A stretch of 64,000 nucleotides of DNA from Chitinophaga caseinilytica (GTDB lineage: Bacteria; Bacteroidota; Bacteroidia; Chitinophagales; Chitinophagaceae): NCBI RefSeq assembly GCF_038396765.1, contig NZ_CP150096.1:2401001-2465000 (forward strand). The letters run 5' to 3'. Below the pieces are notes generated by a model. That model made no database searches and was not told the origin of the DNA. It worked only from the letters and a program-made list of their open reading frames with translations. Below are positions 46,444 through 54,333 of this stretch, in pieces. The position numbers and the translations under genes were made by a program. The number at the start of each line of letters is the position of its first letter. The stretch's first letter is position 1.

Positions 46444-46451
46444 TATCTTTG
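46444..46451 (+). promoter_or_regulatory. -7 promoter box of the macro-domain gene
   Basis: TATCTTTG, an exact TAnnTTTG match, begins five bases after the hydrolase stop codon and 33 bases before the ATG at 46477. No clear -33 TTTG at 19-21 bases. Confidence 0.5.
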
Positions 46452-46476
46452 TATCATCTCTATACATTTTTAACCC

Positions 46477-47076
46477 ATGCAATACATATTATCTGCAATC
46501 GACCCCGCATTGATCGAAGCCTGGAAGGCCTTCTTCTCCGATATTCCCAATGTAGTTATACATGAAGGCGATATCACCAAACTGAAAGTAGATGCGGTCG
46601 TTAGCCCGGCAAATTCTTTCGGGTTTATGGACGGTGGCCTCGATCTCGCCCTCTCGGAACGCCTGGGATGGGACCTGGAAAGAAAGCTGATGGACCGCAT
46701 CAAGGCGCTGCCGGAAGGGGAGCTGCTGGTAGGTCAGGCTATGACGCTGGAAACGGGAGATCCGGAGATTCCGTACCTCATTTCGGCGCCCACTATGCGC
46801 ATCCCGACAAATTTCAACATCGATACTTCGGTGAATGCCTATCTGGCGATGAAAGCCATATTGATAGCGGCGAACAAGGAACCTGAAATTCAATCTGTCG
46901 CCATTCCGGGATTGTGCACCGGCACAGGCCGGATGGACCCGAAGATCGCTGCAAAACAGATGTTTTATGCGTTTGAGGAAATCGTAAATGGAAAACGGAT
47001 GGATTTCGAAGCCTTCGGCGATGCGCAGAAATACCAGCGCACCCTCAATCCAACAGGTATGATCTGGACGCATTGA
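46477..47076 (+). CDS. macro-domain protein
   Basis: A 199-residue single-domain protein. The ADP-ribose pocket is visible as VDAVVSPANSFGFMDGGLDLALSERLG (the Asn-Ser and Gly-rich loop), then LISAPTMRIPTN and the second phosphate loop SVAIPGLCTGTGRMDPKIAAKQM. Macro domains bind or hydrolyse ADP-ribose groups on proteins, nucleic acids or metabolites. It has its own promoter box and terminator and no ADP-ribosyltransferase partner in the window, so a housekeeping ADP-ribose role fits as well as a toxin-linked one. Confidence 0.9.
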   Translation: MQYILSAIDPALIEAWKAFFSDIPNVVIHEGDITKLKVDAVVSPANSFGFMDGGLDLALSERLGWDLERKLMDRIKALPEGELLVGQAMTLETGDPEIPYLISAPTMRIPTNFNIDTSVNAYLAMKAILIAANKEPEIQSVAIPGLCTGTGRMDPKIAAKQMFYAFEEIVNGKRMDFEAFGDAQKYQRTLNPTGMIWTH

Positions 47077-47083
47077 TATTACA

Positions 47084-47116
47084 CCACAAAGCCCGCGCAA
47101 CGCGCAGGCTTTGTGG
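47084..47116. terminator. bidirectional terminator hairpin
   Basis: A 10-bp stem CCACAAAGCC / GGCTTTGTGG, with an inner GCGC-AAC-GCGC helix, lies between the convergent macro-domain gene and the small lipoprotein gene. Neither side has a long T run, so it may end transcription inefficiently or stabilise 3' ends. Confidence 0.7.
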
Positions 47117-47141
47117 GATCTATTCTTATCCTTACAAATTG

Positions 47142-47525
47142 CTATCGTCCGCAATCTGCGGTCCAGGCGCGGCCGGCACGGGTAAAACCTATGCTCAGCT
47201 TGTCTTTGGTGATGGTAATAATACCGGTACCGTCGCTGCCGATGCTGACCATCGTATTGGCGTCTTTCTTTTCGAACTGGACGCCGGTGAGGTCGGGTAT
47301 ACCGTCGGAGAACCGGAAATCATACCTGGAGCCGACTTTCGTAACGAAAACGCTACCATTGGCTTGTGTGATATCTTTTTCACTGTCTTTGTACGAAATA
47401 TTTCCTCTAAAGGTGCCGGCAAATACGTCAACGTCTGCGGGGTCGGTGTCTTTGCTGCAGGAAGTAAATGCAAATGCAGCCAACAGCAATACAGCAATGC
47501 TCTTCAACATGAATTTCATAAACAT
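47142..47525 (-). CDS. small lipoprotein of unknown function
   Basis: A 127-residue protein with signal peptide and lipobox FTSC (MKSIAVLLLAAFAFTSC-like; ATG 47525 or 47519). The mature part is beta-rich (FAGTFRGNISY, GSRYDFRFSDGIPDLTGVQF, GTGIITITKDKLSIGFTRAG), a pattern of small lipocalin- or Ig-like lipoproteins common in Bacteroidota. No family recognised. It is monocistronic. Confidence 0.75.
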   Translation of the reverse strand: MFMKFMLKSIAVLLLAAFAFTSCSKDTDPADVDVFAGTFRGNISYKDSEKDITQANGSVFVTKVGSRYDFRFSDGIPDLTGVQFEKKDANTMVSIGSDGTGIITITKDKLSIGFTRAGRAWTADCGR

Positions 47526-47696
47526 CGGTTTTAGTCAATAAAGATTGTTCTGATACTCTATTTGCAATTCCTGTACCAACAATATAAACAGCTGTAAAGC
47601 ACGACGTTGGCGGATTAACTCCACAATTTCCTGCCCCGGCATGTGGCATGCCCGCCGCGATGCGGTGGTTTCGCGGTGGACGCGCCTTTTAAATCA

Positions 47697-47729
47697 AAGA
47701 CCTTGCGGCAGATGCGGCAAGGTCTTTTT
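47697..47729. terminator. intrinsic terminator downstream of the frameshifted conserved gene
   Basis: A 10-bp stem AAGACCTTGC / GCAAGGTCTT; on the plus strand it is followed by T5, on the minus strand by TTTGATTT. It lies 30 bases past the stop of the minus-strand gene at 47759 and would serve as that gene's terminator. Confidence 0.75.
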
Positions 47730-47758
47730 GCTTTGGGTATGGGATCATAGGACAATAG

Positions 47759-49542
47759 TCATAGGGTAGTAACGCAGGCTGTATGTCTGATCGCTTCGAT
47801 TTGTGTTTCGGCTTCGTTCAGCATTTGCCCGAATCCTTCGCCGGCGATCACTTCCGAATGATGGAGCTGGCGGTAATAGGTGATCCCTTTCAGCAGGTTC
47901 TCCCGGAAAACATCGAGCTGCTTCGCCATTTTGTCGCCGGTACATTGCTGCATTTGCTCCTGCAGGTAAGCGATGTAAAGCCGTAGCTCGTTGATGAACA
48001 TATGCGGCCGGTCCACGCCTTCGAGAATATCCGCGCGACCGTAAATATGATCGCACATTTCCTGCAGTGACGCTTCGCGGTTGAAAAATGCGATGTTAGG
48101 CCCCGGGCAGATGGTAATGCTTTCCTGGTTCTTTACGAGCGTGGTGTTGTACGTCACCGCGGCGGAGTTGCTCAGTCCGGTGCAGAGGCATTCCTTGCCG
48201 AGGACTTCCGCCAGTTGCGCCTGGTATTCCTTTTCGGGGAGTTGCGCTTTTTGCAGCTGGTCGATCTTCAGGCGTTGATATTGGATGGATGCGGTGCAGA
48301 TGGGCCTTTCGGTGAATTCGGTGTTGAACGACAGGTGTTTTTCCGTGCAGGGGCTTCCGGGTTTTCCGTCACGGATGCGGCGGAGGCGCTCGGCTTCCCC
48401 GCTCAGGCCTTTGAGGTAATGGAAGCGCACGCCCATGGGGGAGTGGTGGCTTAAGACCACGTCTTCCGCTTTGGCCTTGCCGAGTTGGAGGCGGGTATGG
48501 GCGTCTACGGTAGTGGCTTCGGGCACGAGGAGGAACGGGGTTCCCCAGCCGGTGGTGCCCAGTTGGTAATATTCGCGGAGCATGTTGTGCTCAGCGTGGC
48601 TCCCGATGCCGCCCTGCGCCGTGATGACCATGGGCGGCGGGCCGGGGGAATGTGCGCGTCGCGCTTGCGGAGCGCGTCGGTGTATAGCTGGAAAAGGGCG
48701 TTGCAAAGCTCGGTTTTGCCGGTGCGGAATTCTTCGAGGATGGGGCCCATGAGCATGCCGTCTGTCGCGAAGGCGTGGCCGCCGCAGTTCAGGCCTGATT
48801 CGATGCGGAACTCGCTCACCCAAATGCCTTTCTTCGCCAGGAATTTCCCCTGGATGAGGGCCGAACGGTAATCGCTCACCTTTACCACCACTTTTTTCTG
48901 CATGACGCCGCCCGCGTCGGCATCGAACTGCCGGCATTTTTCGAGGTAACCGTAAAGCCTGGGGTTCATGCCGGCGGAAAACACGATGGAGGAACCGCAG
49001 AGATCGCTGTTGGCGTATCCGCGGAGCGCCGCCACGGCGTCCGACCCGTCTTCGATCGGCTGCCCGTCTTTCCCGTAGTTGTTCTTGTCGGTTTTGGTCA
49101 TGATGTTGACGTCGATGGCGCCGGGAGCGATGAGGGCGCGCAGCTTCGCTTCCATGGCTGCTCTCGATTCTGCGCTGGTGGCTGATCTGAACTGGAGGTA
49201 CAGTTGTTTGACAGCGCTCTTATCCGGCAGCATCTCGAAATATTTGACGATATCCGAGCCGGTCTCGAACGCGGCCGTCCGCAGTTTTTCGACCTGCTCC
49301 TGGACCATCCGGTTCACGAGATTGAGGTAATCGGTGATGCGCCGGGCGCGGTAATCTTCTTCTTTGGAGGAGATCGGGATGTAAGGCTCGTGGCGCTCCG
49401 TATAGTAATGTTTGCGCATCATCTCGATCAGGCGGTCTTCAATGATGGAAATAACGGAACTGATGCCGAAGCGGGCCACTTTAACCGGACTGTCGATCGT
49501 GTAAGCCAGCCCCATGACGGGGATGTGAAATTCATGCACCAT
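47759..49542 (-). CDS. conserved protein with possible nitronate monooxygenase-like features, frameshifted
   Basis: About 594 residues once repaired. The N-terminal frame (start ATG 49542, MVHEFHIPVMGLAYTIDSPVKVARFGISSVISIIED) reaches SGLNCGGHAFATDGMLMGPILEEF; the downstream frame goes on with MVITAQGGIGSHAEHNMLREYYQLGTTGWGTPFLLVPEATTVD. These Gly-rich loops look like the FMN-binding barrel of nitronate monooxygenase-type enzymes, but much of the protein is unfamiliar, including a C-terminal helical part with several Cys (LGKECLCTGLSNSAAV). The frames meet at a G-run at 48644-48648 (C5 coding); one more C gives HIPPGPPPMVITAQGG. It is divergent from queD. Family assignment is tentative. Confidence 0.7.
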
Positions 49543-49665
49543 AAATTCGGATTGATGTAGGTTGAACAGCGGGCGCCGTGATAGGGCGGATGCTGCTGCG
49601 AAATGATTGCCTTCGGTTGGCAGTGTAAAGGTATTTAAAATAAGGATAAAAGTATCTTTTATTAG

Positions 49666-49673
49666 TATCTTTG
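49666..49673 (+). promoter_or_regulatory. -7 promoter box of queD
   Basis: TATCTTTG, an exact TAnnTTTG match, 17 bases before the ATG at 49690. The upstream 40 bases are A/T-only in large part. Confidence 0.55.
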
Positions 49674-49689
49674 CGGGAAATAAAAATGG

Positions 49690-50112
49690 ATGATCCAGGT
49701 AACTAAAATTTTCCGCTTCGAGACGGCGCACGCATTGCATGGTTACAACGGCGCCTGCCGGCATGTGCACGGCCATTCGTACCAACTGCACGTTACGGTG
49801 AGGGCCGAAGAGCCGGAGGGATTCTTCCCCGCGCCGGGGATCCTCATCGATTTCAAGGACCTCAAGCGCACGGTCAACGAAAAAGCCGTAGACCGCTTAG
49901 ACCATGCGCTGGTAGTTTCTACCACCTACCTCCGCGCCAATCCCGACATTTCCGCGGAAGAAAACCTGCTGGTAATAGACGCCGAGCCCTCGGCCGAAAA
50001 CCTCCTCCTTTTCATCCGCAATTCCATCCGCCCGTATCTCCCGAAAAGCGTCACCCTGTCTTCCCTTCGCCTCTACGAAACAGCGGATTCGTTTGCGGAA
50101 TGGGTTTTATGA
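49690..50112 (+). CDS. queD: 6-carboxytetrahydropterin synthase / 6-pyruvoyl-tetrahydropterin synthase-like
   Basis: A 140-residue T-fold enzyme. Zn ligands are His14 (FETAHALHGYN), His27 and His29 (CRHVHGHSYQL), with catalytic Cys23 two residues before the first His of the second group. The later EPSAENLLLFI matches the PT/SAEN pterin-binding motif, and LRLYETADSFAEW the C-terminal Glu. In bacteria such proteins mostly serve queuosine synthesis from GTP-derived dihydroneopterin triphosphate; no other que genes are in the window. A second ATG four bases upstream is out of frame. Confidence 0.9.
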   Translation: MIQVTKIFRFETAHALHGYNGACRHVHGHSYQLHVTVRAEEPEGFFPAPGILIDFKDLKRTVNEKAVDRLDHALVVSTTYLRANPDISAEENLLVIDAEPSAENLLLFIRNSIRPYLPKSVTLSSLRLYETADSFAEWVL

Positions 50113-50140
50113 TTATTTTGCAGGCAAATCGAACGCCATT

Positions 50141-50596
50141 ATGCTGTCCAAATCTGCGGAATATGCGCTCCGGGCCACTATCTACATCGCGTTGAAAGGC
50201 TCGGAAGACAATAAGCTCGGAATAGACGAAATCGCCACGGCGATCGATTCTCCGCAATATTTCACCGCCAAGATCCTCCAACTGCTGACCAAAAACAACC
50301 GCGTGGTCAGCTCCGTCCGCGGGCCAAACGGTGGCTTCTACCTCTCCGATGCCGCCCGTAAACTCCCCGTGCGCGCCGTGCTCGAAGCTGTAGGGGAAGA
50401 CGGTATCATCACCAAATGCGTGCTCGGCCTCAAGGAATGCTCCGAATCCCGCCCTTGCCCCATGCACGACCAATACCGCGCCATCAAGGCGCAACTCCGC
50501 CAGATGTTCGAGAAAACCACCATTCAGGCGCTGGCCGAAGAATCCGCCAAAGGCAAAATCGTCATCAACAACCGCCCGCCCAAAAAGAAAGCCTGA
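50141..50596 (+). CDS. Rrf2 family regulator with three cysteines (NsrR/IscR-like)
   Basis: A 151-residue winged-helix regulator. ATG 50141 is chosen because MLSKSAEYALRATIYIAL is the canonical Rrf2 N-terminus; an in-frame start at 50093 lies inside queD. Recognition part: YFTAKILQLLTKNNRVVSSVRGPNGGFYLS. Cys93, Cys100 and Cys106 (C-x6-C-x5-C) can hold an Fe-S cluster, as in NO-sensing NsrR or IscR. Its stop codon abuts the stop of the convergent nosY gene with no gap. The nearby nos genes and the RIC repair protein make NO or Fe-S sensing the likely signal. A Lys-rich tail RPPKKKA ends the protein. Confidence 0.88.
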   Translation: MLSKSAEYALRATIYIALKGSEDNKLGIDEIATAIDSPQYFTAKILQLLTKNNRVVSSVRGPNGGFYLSDAARKLPVRAVLEAVGEDGIITKCVLGLKECSESRPCPMHDQYRAIKAQLRQMFEKTTIQALAEESAKGKIVINNRPPKKKA

Positions 50597-51364
50597 TCAA
50601 AGATCTTTTTTCCGGAATATCCGCAACGCCAGCCACAACGGCACCACCGTCCACAATCCCAGGCAGCCCACCGCGTACAAGCTGCCGGTGGATGAACCGA
50701 GGAACTCCTTGAACAGGGCACCCGAATAGCCCATCAGCACCGCCACGTCCAGCTGCAACAACATGAGGATCCGCGCCAGGTCTACCGGGTTCAGCCCCAC
50801 CATCGCCACCACGGCCCGGTCTATCGGGTAATCGCTGAAGGTGAAGATGAAAGCCATCATCAACCCGTCGAACAGCAACGTAAAAAACAGCGACACGATA
50901 ATGGCCGCCCCGATGCCGCGGGTCTTGTCGCGCGAGAGCACGAAAATCAACAGCCCCAGCGAGGTAAAAATGAACGTGAGCAAAACCCCCGTCATGATCA
51001 GCACGAAAGATGCGGTAACCGGCAGCAGCACCGTCAGCGGGAAACCCACGCCCACCACGAACGCCGCGGAGAGCGACAGCGCCATCCCGCCGTATTCGGA
51101 CAATAGGATCCTCGTCCGCTTCACGGGTTGGGATAGCAACAACTCGATGAATTCCAGTGAATTGAAAAAGTAGATCGCGGAAAAGAGGGTGGTGATCACC
51201 GGCACAAAAAGCAAGGTGATGTTCAGCAGGCTCAGCAACCCTTTGGCGCTGCCGCCGTCCAGCCCCAGCAAGGTGAAGCTCAGAACGGCCAGCACGGCGG
51301 TATATACGAGGATCGACCGGTTCTTCAACAGGTCAAGAAATACATATTTGCTTACGGTCCGCAT
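50597..51364 (-). CDS. nosY: NosY-type ABC transporter permease
   Basis: A 255-residue permease with six membrane helices (for example SILVYTAVLAVLSFTLLGLD, MALSLSAAFVVGVGFPLTVLL and AAIIVSLFFTLLFDGLMMAFIF). It pairs with NosF and NosD to supply sulfur or copper for the CuZ centre of N2O reductase. The start overlaps the end of nosF by 32 bases. It is the last gene of the nos operon; no terminator is seen before the convergent Rrf2 gene. Confidence 0.88.
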   Translation of the reverse strand: MRTVSKYVFLDLLKNRSILVYTAVLAVLSFTLLGLDGGSAKGLLSLLNITLLFVPVITTLFSAIYFFNSLEFIELLLSQPVKRTRILLSEYGGMALSLSAAFVVGVGFPLTVLLPVTASFVLIMTGVLLTFIFTSLGLLIFVLSRDKTRGIGAAIIVSLFFTLLFDGLMMAFIFTFSDYPIDRAVVAMVGLNPVDLARILMLLQLDVAVLMGYSGALFKEFLGSSTGSLYAVGCLGLWTVVPLWLALRIFRKKDL

Positions 51365-52070
51365 GCGTGAGGATTTTTGCGATGATGGTATTGAGTTTCG
51401 TTTCGCCGGTTTGTTCCTGCAGTTGTTCGATGGACTGGTGGAACATCAGCTTCCCGTCTTGCAGGTAAATGATGTGGCTCGTGAGGCCGTCGAGGTCGCT
51501 GAGCACGTGCGACGTGATGAGCACGAGCTTGCCCCGCGCGCATTCGGCGGCGATCTTGTCTTTCAGGATCTCGTTGGCCACGGGGTCGAGCCCGGCGGTA
51601 GGCTCGTCGAGGATGTAAACGTCGGGCGAGAAGAGGAAGGCGATGCAGGCACTCACTTTCTGGCGCGTTCCGCCGGAAAGCGTCCGCATCTTTTTATGTT
51701 TGATCTTGTCCAGCCCGAAACTTTCGTACAGTTCTTCGTCGAGCGCCGATTGCCCTTTCCGGATATCCTTGATCATATGCAGCACCTGTTCGATGGTCAT
51801 ATTGTCCGGATATCGCCCGATTTGCGGCATATAGCCGATGTGGGCGCGGTAGGCGGGATTGTTGCGGATGGGCTGGCCGTTGATGATGATGTCCCCTTTT
51901 TCGGGGATAACGAGGCCCAGGATGGATTTGATGAGGGTCGTTTTGCCGGAACCGTTGGGCCCGAGCAGGGAAACGGCCTGTCCTTTTTCCAGGGAAAGGT
52001 CGATCCCGTCGAGGGCTTTGAATTTGCCGAAAGACTTCGTCAGTTTTTCTATCCGGATCATAGCTTCCAT
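51333..52070 (-). CDS. nosF: NosF ABC transporter ATP-binding protein
   Basis: A 245-residue ATPase with Walker A LLGPNGSGKTTL, Q-loop region IGYMPQIGRYPDNMT, signature LSGGTRQK, Walker B VYILDEPTAGLD and H-loop ITSHVLSD. With NosY it forms the transporter working with NosD in maturation of the nitrous oxide reductase copper centre. It overlaps nosD upstream by 13 bases and nosY downstream by 32, so the three are translationally coupled. Confidence 0.93.
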   Translation of the reverse strand: MEAMIRIEKLTKSFGKFKALDGIDLSLEKGQAVSLLGPNGSGKTTLIKSILGLVIPEKGDIIINGQPIRNNPAYRAHIGYMPQIGRYPDNMTIEQVLHMIKDIRKGQSALDEELYESFGLDKIKHKKMRTLSGGTRQKVSACIAFLFSPDVYILDEPTAGLDPVANEILKDKIAAECARGKLVLITSHVLSDLDGLTSHIIYLQDGKLMFHQSIEQLQEQTGETKLNTIIAKILTHADRKQICIS

Positions 52071-53284
52071 TTTTTCGTTTGAGGTGAATCGTCCCGCAGC
52101 TGGTCGGGGATGATGGACGGCATGATTTTTTCCGCCTGGTCCACGATGTTGGTGAGAAAACTCCTGTAGAGGATCATGGTGGAAGGGATCCTTTCCGAAA
52201 GGATGGAATAGACGCTCACGGGATGGTAGGGCACATCGCCGGTGCCATCTCGGTTGAGGTCGTATCCTTCGTATTTGTCCCAGTAATTGTTCCGCCAGGC
52301 GTTGAGCATGAGCGTGCCGTTGGTGGCCACGTCGAAGGAGTTGTCGAGGAAATTGTTCGTTTCGATGGTGTTCCCTTCGCAGCTGGCCTGCACGCGCATG
52401 GCCCAGCCGTTGGCGGAAAAGGTGTTCCGCGCGATGTGGATGCGGCTGCTCCCTTCCATATACACGCCCATCGTGTTCCGGGCGAAGGTGTTATGCTCGA
52501 TCCTGCTGTCGGAAATATCTTTCAGGAGAATGCCGTACGAAGCGTCTCCCCAATGTTCGCTGAAGGTATTGCCCGTCATGATCACTTTTTTCGAATACAT
52601 GACCGCAACGCCCGCGCCGTTGTGGCGGAAAGTATTGCGGCTGTAACCGTCGTTGTGCGAAAACATGAAGTGCAGGCCGTAGCGGACATTGTTGGTGGAA
52701 ACGTTGCCGATGATGGCGGAGCCGGTGACGAATTCGAAGTAAATACCGTCGCGGTGCCCCGAGATGTTGTTGTCCCGGATGAGGAGGGAGTCCGACTTCC
52801 AGGCGTGCACGCCGTTGCCGGCCTGCAGCTCGTCGGTTGCGGAAGAGCGGATCTCGTTGTTTTCGATCACGCAGTATTTACTGTTCTGGAGGTAGATGCC
52901 GTAGGTGGTGTTAAGGACTTTGCAATTACTGACCCTCACGCGCGCCGCGTTCTGGAGGCGGATGCCGGCCATGTCTACCATACTGCTGCGGCCGGTGTTC
53001 TGCACGGTGATGCCCTGTACACAAACACCGCTGGCGGTAATTACGAAAAGCTGGTATTTGTTTTCACCGTCGAACACAGGGAAGTTTTCCCCGATGAGGG
53101 TGATGGGAGTGCGGATAACGATCTCGTGCTGCAGGTAATGCCCCGGCGCCACGATCACCGTGTCGCCCGGCCGGGCCCTGTCGAGCGCGTGCTGGAGGAG
53201 GCTGTCTGGCCCGGTGCGGATCACCGTGGCGGAAAGCCCCATCGGCAGGAGGAGAAAAATTAATATGGTACGTAAAATGGTCAT
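52058..53284 (-). CDS. nosD: NosD periplasmic copper/sulfur maturation protein
   Basis: A 408-residue exported protein (signal peptide ILIFLLLPMGLSAT) made of right-handed beta-helix repeats: many Asn-rich turns such as RVSNCKVLNTTYGIYLQNSK, NGVHAWKSDSLLIRDNNISG and DSRIEHNTFARNTMGVYMEG. NosD partners NosFY in building the CuZ cluster of NosZ. Its ATG overlaps the nosL stop (ATGA). Confidence 0.93.
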   Translation of the reverse strand: MTILRTILIFLLLPMGLSATVIRTGPDSLLQHALDRARPGDTVIVAPGHYLQHEIVIRTPITLIGENFPVFDGENKYQLFVITASGVCVQGITVQNTGRSSMVDMAGIRLQNAARVRVSNCKVLNTTYGIYLQNSKYCVIENNEIRSSATDELQAGNGVHAWKSDSLLIRDNNISGHRDGIYFEFVTGSAIIGNVSTNNVRYGLHFMFSHNDGYSRNTFRHNGAGVAVMYSKKVIMTGNTFSEHWGDASYGILLKDISDSRIEHNTFARNTMGVYMEGSSRIHIARNTFSANGWAMRVQASCEGNTIETNNFLDNSFDVATNGTLMLNAWRNNYWDKYEGYDLNRDGTGDVPYHPVSVYSILSERIPSTMILYRSFLTNIVDQAEKIMPSIIPDQLRDDSPQTKKWKL

Positions 53285-53691
53285 GGCAATTTTTCCCAGG
53301 TGAGGAAATCGAGCCCGAGGCTGTCTTTCAGCGCAGTGGCGGCGGCTTCGTCCGCAAAAGCGGGGAAGTTGCCAGCCATGGGGCTTTTGAACGATTCGTG
53401 GTGAAGGAAAACAGCTTTTTCGGCCAGCAGCGGTCCCGCCGCTTTGCCCGAATAATCATTGACGAAGAGGAGGCTTCCCGGTTCGATGTCGAACCCGCGG
53501 AGGCAGGCGATGTCGTCGAATTTGAACACGCGGCCTTTCGGGTTCACGATCTCTGCGGAAAACCGCTTGTCCATAATGGTCATTTTGCAATGTGCGCAGG
53601 CGTCTTTCCCGTATGCGATCGGTTCGTATTTCCTGCCGCAGGCGCTGGCGAGGAAAAGGAGGAGCGTCAGCGCGGGTAGATACAGCTTCAT
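53281..53691 (-). CDS. nosL: NosL copper chaperone lipoprotein
   Basis: A 136-residue lipoprotein (lipobox ASAC in MKLYLPALTLLLFLASAC). The NosL copper-binding motif CAHCKMTIMDKRFSAEI is present (Cys-x2-Cys-x-Met), followed by FKFDDIACLRGF. It carries Cu(I) to apo-NosZ. ATG 53691 is used because it starts the signal peptide and overlaps the stop of the preceding membrane gene (ATGA). Confidence 0.93.
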   Translation of the reverse strand: MKLYLPALTLLLFLASACGRKYEPIAYGKDACAHCKMTIMDKRFSAEIVNPKGRVFKFDDIACLRGFDIEPGSLLFVNDYSGKAAGPLLAEKAVFLHHESFKSPMAGNFPAFADEAAATALKDSLGLDFLTWEKLP

Positions 53692-54275
53692 AACCTTTGT
53701 TTTTTTGCGCGGCGCCATTCGTAAAAGGCTGCGCTGGTAAGCAATAAAGCGGCCGCGATGAAGAACCATCCGCCGATATCAGGCTGGGAAAGGGCTTCGA
53801 AGTTCAGCATCTTCTTGTACCCGATGAGCGGCGGCTGGTACGCCATTCCCGGTACTTTGATGGGAGCCGTGGGGTCGAGGTTATGCCCGTAATCATATTC
53901 CCATTTCCAGAAATCGTACATGGATACGGCGGCGATGAGGAGCAAAAGGCCCGTCCAGGCGTAAAACCAGGCCCTGCGGTTCAGGACCAGCACGAGCAGC
54001 CCCAGGAGGCAGAACGCGCCAAGGGCAACGGGCATGTACACGAATTCCTTGAAATCGTTTTTGTGGATGGTTTTCATGCCGATGTAGTGGTTCAGGCCGT
54101 TGATGATCTCTACGTCGCCCTTTACGTCGTTGATCCAGATCTGCATGGAAATCCCTTCCGGGTATTGCGGCGCAGCGAGATCGATCCGCCACATGGGCAC
54201 TATCCAGAGCATCACGATGCAGCCGATGGCCAGTATGATGCTGACTTTCCCGAACGCGCTTAATTTTCTGTTCAT
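53688..54275 (-). CDS. membrane protein between nosZ and nosL (NosB-position)
   Basis: A 195-residue protein with four membrane helices (VSIILAIGCIVMLWIVPMW, VYMPVALGAFCLLGLLVLVL, WFYAWTGLLLLIAAVSMYDFW and GGWFFIAAALLLTSAAFYEW) and a periplasmic loop with MQIWINDVKGDVEIINGLNHYIGM. It occupies the place of NosB, the membrane protein next to nosZ in clade II operons of Wolinella and others; sequence kinship is not shown. Conserved His and acidic residues in the loops (HYIGMKTIH, WEYDYGHNLDP) could bind metal. A role in electron or copper delivery is inferred. Confidence 0.75.
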   Translation of the reverse strand: MNRKLSAFGKVSIILAIGCIVMLWIVPMWRIDLAAPQYPEGISMQIWINDVKGDVEIINGLNHYIGMKTIHKNDFKEFVYMPVALGAFCLLGLLVLVLNRRAWFYAWTGLLLLIAAVSMYDFWKWEYDYGHNLDPTAPIKVPGMAYQPPLIGYKKMLNFEALSQPDIGGWFFIAAALLLTSAAFYEWRRAKKQRL

Positions 54276-54333
54276 AACTGGTAGTAAGGATGGCAGTACG
54301 TTTCCGGGGAAACGTACTGCCGGGGTTTTGTAA

